Positions 1-5,432 of a stretch of 6,170 bases of DNA are shown piece after piece. A program made the position numbers and the translations under genes. The stretch comes from Candidatus Roizmanbacteria bacterium (GTDB lineage: Bacteria; Patescibacteriota; Microgenomatia; UBA1406; GWC2-37-13), in the NCBI GenBank assembly GCA_024653985.1, contig JANLIS010000085.1, positions 1-6,170 of the forward strand. Reading direction: 5' to 3'. Each line of letters opens with the position of its first letter. Position 1 is the first letter of the stretch. The notes beneath the pieces are model-generated. The model searched no databases. It saw nothing but the letters and a program-made list of their open reading frames with translations, and had not been told where the DNA came from.

Positions 1-795
1 TTCATCTTTCCCCATAATTTTTAAGATTTTCTTGATAATGTCTATATTAGAAACGTCTTCAGTTAATCCTCCAATCAAATATGTTTCCCCAATTTTTCCT
101 TTTTGTAAAATTAAATCAATTGCTTTGCAGTGATCCTCGACATAAAGCCAATCCCGGACATAAAGACCATCGCCATAAACAGGCACTTTCTTTCCTTCAA
201 TAAGATTTGTAATCGCTAAAGGAATTAATTTTTCCGGAAATTGGTAGGGGCCAAAGTTATTGGAGCAGTTGGAAATGGTAATAGGCAAATCATAAGTTGT
301 GTGATAGGCGCGAACCAAATGATCAGATGAAGCTTTAGAAGCAGAATATGGGCTATGGGGATTATACGGTGTACTATCATTAAATTTTTCTTTTGAATTT
401 AATTCAAGGGCTCCAAAAACTTCATCAGTTGAGATATGATGAAATTTTTTTACTTTATTTTTTAATGCGGCTTCAAGCAAGACATAAGTTCCTTCAATAT
501 TTGTTTTGATAAATGGAGCAGGATCCGATATTGAGCGGTCAACATGGGATTCAGCGGCAAAATGGACGATCGTATCAACTTTTTCTGTCAATGAATTAAC
601 CAGCTTTGGATCGCAAATATCACCTCTAATAAATTCATAGTTCGGATTTTTTTCAACCGACCTTAGATTTTCCAAATTACCTGCATAGGTCAATTTATCA
701 AGGTTTATTATCTTGTCGTCAGGATATTTTTTTAGCCAATAAAGAATGAAGTTTGACCCGATAAACCCGGCACCTCCCGTGACAAGTAGTTTCAT
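1..795 (-). CDS. rfbB: dTDP-glucose 4,6-dehydratase, 3' end cut by window
   Basis: Converts dTDP-glucose to dTDP-4-keto-6-deoxyglucose with bound NAD, the second step of dTDP-L-rhamnose and related deoxysugar synthesis; a cytoplasmic enzyme. Translating the minus strand from the ATG at 795 gives an open frame of 265 codons to base 1. It has the short-chain dehydrogenase (extended SDR) layout: the NAD-binding loop TGGAGFIG at residues 6-13, LDKLTYAGN at 32-40, HFAAESHVDRS at 78-88, the family's STDEVFG at 122-128 with the catalytic T-D-E triad (123-125), YxxxK at Y150/K154, NNFGPYQFPEKLIPL at 179-193 and RDWLYVEDH at 214-222. The family is usually 310-360 residues, so roughly the last 50-80 residues lie outside the window. 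It is the last gene seen in the leftward set and follows miaB after a 118-base gap filled by a palindromic repeat. No Shine-Dalgarno sequence precedes the ATG. The motif set separates it from UDP-glucose 4-epimerase. Confidence 0.96.
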   Translation of the reverse strand, partial: MKLLVTGGAGFIGSNFILYWLKKYPDDKIINLDKLTYAGNLENLRSVEKNPNYEFIRGDICDPKLVNSLTEKVDTIVHFAAESHVDRSISDPAPFIKTNIEGTYVLLEAALKNKVKKFHHISTDEVFGALELNSKEKFNDSTPYNPHSPYSASKASSDHLVRAYHTTYDLPITISNCSNNFGPYQFPEKLIPLAITNLIEGKKVPVYGDGLYVRDWLYVEDHCKAIDLILQKGKIGETYLIGGLTEDVSNIDIIKKILKIMGKDE

Positions 796-836
796 TAGTT
801 AATTTTAACATAAAAATATTTAGCCTTGTTCATGTT

Positions 837-903
837 TGTCATCCCCGATCTAGTCGGGGATCCAATGCTTTTTGTCTGGATTCCCGCCTTCGCGGGAATG
901 ACA
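837..903. repeat. Head-to-head pair of GC-rich hairpin repeat units
   Basis: Two copies of one short palindromic unit face each other across a 12-base spacer (865-876). Unit 1 (837-864) is TGTC, then an 8-bp stem ATCCCCGA (841-848) / TCGGGGAT (854-861) with a 5-base loop, then CCA. Unit 2 (877-903) is the inverted form: TGG, then stem ATTCCCGC (880-887) / GCGGGAAT (892-899) with loop CTTC, then GACA. Both share the frame TGTCAT-hairpin-ATCCA. The pair lies between the stop of miaB (914) and the start of rfbB (795). A related unit begins at 6127. Neither stem is followed closely by a T-run on the minus strand, so it is not a textbook terminator, although the hairpins could still slow polymerase or protect the miaB 3' end. 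It resembles dispersed REP-like elements. Confidence 0.85.
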
Positions 904-913
904 TCTAATTTAA

Positions 914-2185
914 TTAGTGGATTTTGGATTTTTTGAGTTGCGGTTGGTTGATCAAATTTTCCAGTACTAACCATCGTTTTTTCTTTGTGATATGGGAAAC
1001 GTCATCTTTAAATACCTTCGTTGCAGCAGTATTAAACCGGGGAGAGTACATAGAGACATAAGCCCAATTGAATCCAACTTTTTTACAAAGATCTACTGTG
1101 CTCTGAAATTCTTTATCTGTTTCTCCGCAAAATCCTACAATTATGTCTGTTGTGAATTTCATATTTGGTATTTGAGCTTTGATCTTTGATATTAGGACGA
1201 GGTACTCGTCCGCACTGTACCACCGGTTCATTCTTTTCAAAACTGCATCATCTCCAGATTGGACGGGCAGATGTAACGACCTGCTAATATTTTCATTTTT
1301 GGCCATAACATCGATCAGTTCGTCAGAAAAATCCCAGGGATTACTGGACATAAATTCAACTTTCTCAAAACCCATTTTTGCAACTTCATTGAGGAGGTGG
1401 GGGAATAGGGTGGGGATACGTTGGCGGCCTAAATGTTTGACATAAACAGGTTTGACGTTTTTAAGAAAGCTCGGCATCGTTTTTTTCGACCGCCACACCC
1501 CCATGGGGGCCCCTGGCGAATTTCTCAAAAAAGATCCCTTCGCTTTCTCAATATCAAAATATGTTTTGTCAGCATCTCTCATTACTTGGATATTTTTCTC
1601 ACCAACTAAAAGATCGGCACCGTAAGAGTTGACGTTTTGACCAAGTAGCATGACATTTTTATAACCCTTCTTTTTGAGCTCCAGACATTCGGAAATTATA
1701 TCTTCATAGGGACGGCTTATCTCACGGCCTCGGGTAAATGGGACGATACAAAAAGTACAGAAGTTATTGCAACCATTTGATATAGGTACCCAAGCACTAG
1801 TTTTATCGGTGCGGACGGGGGTGAGATTAAAACCTACTTCTTCAATCGGCATAAATTCATCAGCATTGTGCATTCTTTGTTTAAGTAGTTTTAAATATTT
1901 TCCGGTCTTGTCACGGTAGACGATACCGATCATGCATCCGGTGATAATTATTTTATAAACCTCACCCTTTTTTAATTTTGCCTGCTTTATTTTTCCAAGA
2001 TTATTTACCAATCCATAGACACGGTTTTCAGCCGTTTGCCGTATCATGCAGGTATTTATGATGACGTAATTGGCACTTTTATAGCTTCGGGCTTTGGTGT
2101 ATCCCCGGGCTTTGAAATCGGCCTCAATTCTTTCTGAATCAGCATGATTCTGTTGGCAACCAAATGTTTTAATATAATACTTCAT
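914..2185 (-). CDS. miaB: tRNA-2-methylthio-N6-dimethylallyladenosine synthase, with insertion and no TRAM domain
   Basis: A radical-SAM methylthiotransferase that adds a methylthio group at C2 of N6-dimethylallyl-A37 in tRNAs, using two 4Fe-4S clusters. The N-terminal UPF0004 domain (about 1-110) shows three cluster cysteines: C10 (FGCQQN), C46 (NTCMIR) and C84 (TGCMIG). The radical-SAM CxxxCxxC is C139-C143-C146, within SNGCNNFCTFCIVPFTRGRE. GQNVNSYG (182-189), HLPVQSG (305-311), KRMNRWY (317-323) and TDIIVGF (346-352) fit MiaB rather than RimO or MtaB. Two oddities stand out. About 65-70 extra residues lie between GQNVNSYGADL (ends 192) and FPHLL (starts 261), part of them encoded by a palindrome. 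The protein also stops at 423, just after the end of the radical-SAM domain, where MiaB normally continues about 60 residues into a TRAM domain. P-to-C (C353 in VGFCGET) and PG-to-FN (384-385) changes also break usual consensus. The ATG at 2185 begins the conserved N-terminus directly; no Shine-Dalgarno sequence is seen. Confidence 0.94.
   Translation of the reverse strand: MKYYIKTFGCQQNHADSERIEADFKARGYTKARSYKSANYVIINTCMIRQTAENRVYGLVNNLGKIKQAKLKKGEVYKIIITGCMIGIVYRDKTGKYLKLLKQRMHNADEFMPIEEVGFNLTPVRTDKTSAWVPISNGCNNFCTFCIVPFTRGREISRPYEDIISECLELKKKGYKNVMLLGQNVNSYGADLLVGEKNIQVMRDADKTYFDIEKAKGSFLRNSPGAPMGVWRSKKTMPSFLKNVKPVYVKHLGRQRIPTLFPHLLNEVAKMGFEKVEFMSSNPWDFSDELIDVMAKNENISRSLHLPVQSGDDAVLKRMNRWYSADEYLVLISKIKAQIPNMKFTTDIIVGFCGETDKEFQSTVDLCKKVGFNWAYVSMYSPRFNTAATKVFKDDVSHITKKKRWLVLENLINQPQLKKSKIH
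1473..1536. repeat. Palindromic element in frame inside miaB
   Basis: A GC-rich core with strong dyad symmetry: CCCCC (1498-1502), AT, GGGGG (1505-1509), flanked by CGCCA (1491-1495) and TGGCG (1514-1518). Beyond this, an imperfect second layer pairs a T-run near 1480-1486 with an A-run near 1526-1532, bounded by ATC (1474-1476 area) and GAT (1532-1535 area). On the minus strand it encodes MiaB residues about 217-238, including GAPMGVWRSKK (225-235), which lie inside the extra segment that other MiaB proteins lack. Its base composition contrasts sharply with the AT-rich surroundings. The core symmetry is certain; the outer limits are approximate. Confidence 0.7.
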
Positions 2186-2210
2186 AAAATTTCTAATTTT
2201 TAATTATTCT

Positions 2211-2395
2211 AATTAACCTAAATAATAACCAATGACCAAATACCAAGAAACAAACAAATTTCAATATTTAATTACCAATTACACCAAACCGTTTTTAATA
2301 TTGACTTATTGGTAATTGGTTATTGTTTGGAATACTTGAAACTTGGTTATTGGGATTTTATTAGATATTAGATCAATTAGGTAATTAGGTTAATT
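2211..2395. repeat. AT-rich imperfect inverted repeat between miaB and the wecA-like gene
   Basis: Fills almost the whole 199-base gap (2186-2384) and reaches into the last codons of the wecA-like gene. The outer arms match exactly: AATTAACCT (2211-2219) and AGGTTAATT (2387-2395). So do the inner arms AATTACCAA (2270-2278) and TTGGTAATT (2309-2317), and AATAACCAAT (2224-2233) recurs inverted at 2315-2324. The left half is rich in ACCAA words and the right half in TTGGT words, including a direct repeat TTGGTTATTG at 2316-2325 and 2343-2352. It looks like a degenerate large palindrome built from a short repeated word. No reading frame or promoter in it is convincing. Confidence 0.65.
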
Positions 2396-3449
2396 TTTTA
2401 TTTTGTTTTTTCATCTCTTCAATTATAAAAACGAAGACCAGAAGGAGGACTCCGATCAGGATAAAGGCGATCAATTTTTCGATCCCTTTTAAAAACAAAC
2501 TGGAAACTCCGAGGATAAGCGAGATCAGCCAATAAAATATTGCGATCCGTCTTTTTCCCCAGCCGATCTCCATCAAACGGTGATGAAAATGACCCCAGTC
2601 AGCCCGGAAAGGGGACTGTCTTTTTTTCAAACGTCTGAACATCGTATAACAAGCGTCGATCAACGGTATGGATAAGATCAAAACGGCTGTTCCTAATTTT
2701 CCAAATGAAAGGATAGAGAGGATTCCGAGTAAAAATCCGGCCAACGCTCCTCCACCATAACCGGGCATGATTTTCTGAGGATAAAAGTTGTGGGGTAAAA
2801 ATCCTAAGAATGCCCCAGCAACAATAAAACTTAAGATCGTCACTGATTGAGCTGAAATATCATGACTGGTAAATCGTTGAGATAATAATCCCAAAAATAT
2901 TGCAGTGATAGCAACAAATCCCGGCAGTTGCCCGTCAATTCCTTTACTCCAGTTGATCATGTTGGTAGACCAAGTGAGCCAGATTATTGCAAGCAGATCA
3001 GCGACCACCCAAATATAATGAAGGCCGAAAAAATTCAAAGGGATCTGCCAAAAATCCAATCGGATCACACCGCCAAAAGGATTGGAAATGTATGGGATAC
3101 CCAGACCAAAGGCAATTACGAGAGCCGATATCAAAATATTAGCGACAAATCTCATGTAGGGAGATAGGTCATAGGCGTCATCAAACAATCCAAGAACAAC
3201 CAGAAAAAAACTGGCAAACAATATCCCAAAAATAATTTTGCTGACAGGCAAAAAGATGAGCGACGTAAATAAAATAGAAAGATATATCGGTAGTCCACCT
3301 GCCCGTGGGATGATTCCGACATGGGTATGGGCCGGATGATTTCTTTTTTTTGAATCCGTCACTAAATTAAATTTTTTTGCAAGTTTGATGGTCGGAAAGG
3401 TCAAGAGATATGAAATTATGGTGGCAGACAAAAAAATTAAAAAGTTCAT
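2385..3449 (-). CDS. WecA/TagO/MraY-family polyprenyl-phosphate sugar-1-phosphate transferase, altered active site
   Basis: Integral membrane enzyme family that transfers a sugar-1-phosphate (often GlcNAc-1-P) from a UDP-sugar to undecaprenyl phosphate, starting surface-glycan synthesis. Numbering here is from the alternative TTG at 3461 (358 residues); the preferred ATG at 3449 is residue 5 and gives 354. About ten hydrophobic helices are visible. Motifs in order: PRAGGLPIY (52-60), DDAYDL with D94, D95 and D98 (Mg/substrate site), NMINWSKGIDG (167-177), GFLPHNFYPQKIMPGYGG (220-237), PLIDACYTMFRR (266-277), SPF (283-285) and HFHH (291-294), the last typical of WecA/TagO rather than MraY. Two usual acidic residues are changed: the first Asp of the DGIDG motif is K173, and the Asp of MGDxGS is replaced at Y235. 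It starts one base after the stop of the small membrane gene, suggesting coupled translation. ATG is preferred over TTG because TTG would overlap that gene and no ribosome site favours it. The sugar donor is unknown. Confidence 0.87.
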   Translation of the reverse strand: MNFLIFLSATIISYLLTFPTIKLAKKFNLVTDSKKRNHPAHTHVGIIPRAGGLPIYLSILFTSLIFLPVSKIIFGILFASFFLVVLGLFDDAYDLSPYMRFVANILISALVIAFGLGIPYISNPFGGVIRLDFWQIPLNFFGLHYIWVVADLLAIIWLTWSTNMINWSKGIDGQLPGFVAITAIFLGLLSQRFTSHDISAQSVTILSFIVAGAFLGFLPHNFYPQKIMPGYGGGALAGFLLGILSILSFGKLGTAVLILSIPLIDACYTMFRRLKKRQSPFRADWGHFHHRLMEIGWGKRRIAIFYWLISLILGVSSLFLKGIEKLIAFILIGVLLLVFVFIIEEMKKQNKKLT

Positions 3450-3450
3450 T

Positions 3451-3756
3451 TTATGAAACAAGAAAAATAATTTTAATGAATATCAATGTAAAGCCGATGA
3501 TCAAAGATGCATTGAGGTAATAAAAAATATTTTTTATAAAAGAATTGTCTGAATAAAACTTATTGAAGATATATCTGTTAAGAAAAAATATGATATTCAT
3601 GAAGACCGGAAGAATAAAGATCACCCATGAATCGGCCAGTTGGCTTTCTCCCCATAGCTGGGAATAAAACAAAGGTATCTGAGGAGGCAATCTTGAGAAT
3701 TTGAATATAAAGGCAACGATCATCAGGATATTGGAACCCAAAAGTAATTTAACCAT
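3451..3756 (-). CDS. Small hypothetical membrane protein, three predicted helices
   Basis: A 101-residue protein of no family I can name with confidence. Hydrophobic segments lie at about 4-19, 44-60 and 77-100. Between the first two is a soluble stretch with LPPQIPLFYSQLWGESQLA (23-41), whose LPxxIPLFYS and following WG resemble the short loop of DUF1648-type membrane proteins; this is a suggestion only. Composition is normal for a small membrane protein (many I, F, L; basic residues near helix ends), which supports it as real coding sequence, as does its tight coupling: its TAA at 3451-3453 is one base from the ATG of the wecA-like gene. It is therefore probably cotranscribed with that gene and may help in lipid-linked glycan synthesis. 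ATG at 3756; no Shine-Dalgarno sequence. Confidence 0.72.
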   Translation of the reverse strand: MVKLLLGSNILMIVAFIFKFSRLPPQIPLFYSQLWGESQLADSWVIFILPVFMNIIFFLNRYIFNKFYSDNSFIKNIFYYLNASLIIGFTLIFIKIIFLVS

Positions 3757-3766
3757 ATTTTCAAAT

Positions 3767-3890
3767 TGTTAAATCTTAAACGGTTAATTGTTAAACAAAC
3801 TGTTAAATATTAAACAGTTAAACAAAAAACGTTTAATAATTAAACATTTAATAATTATTTAAAAATTAATATTTAATCTTTAATAATTAC
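3767..3890. repeat. AT-rich GTTTAA/TTAAAC repeat cluster in the divergent intergenic region
   Basis: A low-complexity block with many copies of GTTAAA, TTAAAC and GTTTAA in both orientations, for example GTTAAAC at 3790-3796 and 3818-3822, and GTTTAAT at 3831-3837. One dyad is CTGTT (3800-3804) / AACAG (3813-3817) around an AT centre. It takes up about half of the 254-base gap between the leftward and rightward genes, so the promoter for the leftward set must lie in or next to it; I could not pick a convincing one. It may be a degraded dispersed repeat, a binding-site array for an AT-preferring protein, or simple AT drift. Confidence 0.5.
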
Positions 3891-3909
3891 ATACCTATTA
3901 TACTTCCTC

Positions 3910-3938
3910 TTGAAATAAAAAAATCATTAGTTTATCAT
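3910..3938 (+). promoter_or_regulatory. Candidate sigma70-type promoter for glyA
   Basis: TTGAAA (3910-3915) and TATCAT (3933-3938) are separated by exactly 17 bases and each matches the bacterial consensus at five of six positions. Transcription would start near 3945, giving a leader of about 65 bases before the glyA ATG. A second possible -10, TATACT at 3899-3904, has no good -35 partner. In such AT-rich DNA chance matches are common, so this is a reasonable candidate only. Confidence 0.45.
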
Positions 3939-4010
3939 GGTACGTAAAATGACATAAACAACTCTAACCAGCATCGATTTTAATTATTATTAATTTTATT
4001 TTTTAATTAA

Positions 4011-5366
4011 ATGAAAGACATAAAAATTTATAATCTGGTTAGAAAGGAAGAAAAGAGACAGAAAGAAGGAATAGAATTGATCCCCTCCGAAAATTACGCA
4101 TCTAGCGAAGTAAGAAAAGTTTTGTCCTCATACTTTGTTAATAAATACTCTGAAGGTTATCCAAAAAAAAGATATTATGGCGGCAATGAAAATGTTGATG
4201 AACTGGAAATATTGTGTCAGGAGAGAGCCAAAAAACTTTTTGGAGTTCCTTTTGCAAATGTTCAGCCGTATTCAGGTTCACCGGCTAATTTGGCTGTCTA
4301 TTTAGCTACCTGCAAACCAGGTGATGTCGTTATGGGTCAGGCTTTGATCGCTGGAGGACATTTGACTCACGGACATTCGGTTTCGGCAACAGGTATCTTT
4401 TATAAACCGTTCCAATATTCTTTAAAGAAAGATAATGTATATAAGAATAATGATCTGTTTGATTATGCTGAGATAAGAAGACTGGCAAAAGAACACAAAC
4501 CAAAACTAATTTGGGTCGGAGCCACTGCTTATCCGCTTAAATTTAATTATAAAAAATTTGCTGAGATCGCCGATGAGGTTGGTGCCTATCTGGCAGCTGA
4601 CATTGCTCATGTTGCCGGACTTATTGCCGGAGGAGCCCATCCATCACCGGTTCCTTATGTTCATATCGTGACTACAACCACTCATAAAACCTTAAGAGGT
4701 CCAAGAGGAGCGATGATCATGGTGACGAACAAGGGATTAAAGAAAGATCCTGAGCTTGGAGATAAAGTAAATAAAGCTGTGTTCCCGGGCCTTCAGGGAG
4801 GACCGCACGATAATACGACAGCGGGAATTTCCGTAGCTTTATTTGAAGCATCTCAACCGTCTTTTAAAAAATATGCAGCCCAGATCGTCAAAAACTCGGT
4901 TGTCCTATCAAAGACATTGACCGACGGCGGTTTGAAATTGGTTGGCGGTGGCAGCGAGAACCATTTATTACTTGTCAACCTCGCCTCAGTACTTGGAGAT
5001 GGATCAGGAGTCTTTGCTCAAAAAGCTTTGGATTTGGTCGGATTGACCTTAAATAAAAATACCGTTCCGGACGAAATGTCCTCTCCATTTTATCCTTCAG
5101 GGGTAAGATTGGGGACACCGGCTTCAACCTCAAGAGGAATGAAGGAAAAAGAGATGAAGTTTATCGGAGGAGTGATATTGGAAGTGATCGATCTGTTGAA
5201 AGCTTACCGATTACCGGAAAAAGAACCCGCCTCCGCCAAGGCTTCGGCGGGCAAAGGAAGAAAAGATTATATAGCCAAATTTGAAAAAGAAATGATGGCT
5301 AATAAAAAACTAAAGGAAATTCGTTTGCGAGTCAAAAAGCTCGCTCTTAGATTTCCGATACCGTAA
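4011..5366 (+). CDS. glyA: Serine hydroxymethyltransferase with an in-frame palindrome near the C-terminus
   Basis: PLP-dependent cytoplasmic enzyme that interconverts serine plus tetrahydrofolate with glycine plus 5,10-methylene-tetrahydrofolate, the main entry of one-carbon units. The whole family pattern is present: RQKEGIELIPSEN (16-28), NKYSEGYPKKRYYGG (44-58), SGSPAN (88-93), GGHLTHG (115-121), the PLP aspartate and histidine in DIAH (D197, H200), the lysine that forms the Schiff base in TTTTHKTLRGPRG (K226), FPGLQGGPHDN (258-268) and GVRLGTPASTSRG with the substrate-carboxylate arginine R366. At 451 residues it is somewhat longer than the usual 410-430. Part of the excess is PASAKASAG at 406-414, encoded exactly by a GC-rich palindrome, in the variable linker between the last two helices. 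The ATG at 4011 puts the conserved N-terminus in register; no Shine-Dalgarno sequence is seen in the T/A-rich leader. Confidence 0.97.
   Translation: MKDIKIYNLVRKEEKRQKEGIELIPSENYASSEVRKVLSSYFVNKYSEGYPKKRYYGGNENVDELEILCQERAKKLFGVPFANVQPYSGSPANLAVYLATCKPGDVVMGQALIAGGHLTHGHSVSATGIFYKPFQYSLKKDNVYKNNDLFDYAEIRRLAKEHKPKLIWVGATAYPLKFNYKKFAEIADEVGAYLAADIAHVAGLIAGGAHPSPVPYVHIVTTTTHKTLRGPRGAMIMVTNKGLKKDPELGDKVNKAVFPGLQGGPHDNTTAGISVALFEASQPSFKKYAAQIVKNSVVLSKTLTDGGLKLVGGGSENHLLLVNLASVLGDGSGVFAQKALDLVGLTLNKNTVPDEMSSPFYPSGVRLGTPASTSRGMKEKEMKFIGGVILEVIDLLKAYRLPEKEPASAKASAGKGRKDYIAKFEKEMMANKKLKEIRLRVKKLALRFPIP
5226..5251. repeat. GC-rich palindrome in frame inside glyA
   Basis: Arms CCCGCC (5226-5231) and GGCGGG (5246-5251) enclose 14 bases; CCGCC (5233-5237) can also pair with GGCGG (5246-5250), and GCC/GGC (5235-5237, 5240-5242) gives a tiny inner stem. 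The element begins exactly on a codon boundary (residue 406) and reads PASAKASAG without a stop. The flanking codons are AT-rich and lysine-rich, so the element stands out in composition. It is a coding palindromic element comparable in concept to the Rickettsia palindromic elements, though not the same sequence. Confidence 0.8.
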
Positions 5367-5394
5367 GCGATCTAAATTTTAGAAACGGTTTTTA
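5360..5394 (+). terminator. Weak candidate terminator overlapping the glyA stop
   Basis: ACCGT (5360-5364) can pair with ACGGT (5385-5389), and TCTAA (5371-5375) with TTAGA (5379-5383), followed by a T-rich run from 5389. The stem is interrupted by an uneven internal loop (six bases against one) and contains few GC pairs, so any termination is probably partial. The next gene begins 66 bases after the glyA stop, so read-through into it is plausible. Confidence 0.22.
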
Positions 5395-5432
5395 TTCACT
5401 TGATTTTTGATAATTATTGTGTACCATTAATT

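Noticed and set aside
837..903. CRISPR array or intrinsic terminator
   Set aside because: There are only two inverted units with a 12-base spacer, not regular direct repeats, and no T-run follows the stems closely enough for a standard terminator.
992..1445. Plus-strand open frames of 65 and 88 codons opposite miaB
   Set aside because: They lie wholly antisense to a well-supported MiaB reading frame, resemble no family and lack any start signal.
2928..3167. Plus-strand open frame of 79 codons opposite the wecA-like gene
   Set aside because: It is a shadow of the strongly motif-supported minus-strand membrane enzyme.
3449..3461. TTG at 3461 as the start of the wecA-like gene
   Set aside because: It adds only four residues, overlaps the preceding gene and has no ribosome-binding support; ATG at 3449 gives the typical one-base spacing. 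It cannot be fully excluded.
3937..3957. Leader peptide before glyA (ATG GTA CGT AAA ATG ACA TAA)
   Set aside because: Six codons only, overlapping the candidate -10 element, with no regulatory codon bias or attenuator-like hairpins after it.
3945..4010. Glycine, THF or SAM riboswitch in the glyA leader
   Set aside because: The leader is about 65 bases, nearly all A/T before the start, and shows none of the conserved paired core elements of those classes.
5400..5432. TTG at 5400 as the start of the SurA-N-like gene
   Set aside because: The eleven added residues are hydrophobic and mixed, unlike the lysine-rich segment that follows, and an ATG is available at 5433.
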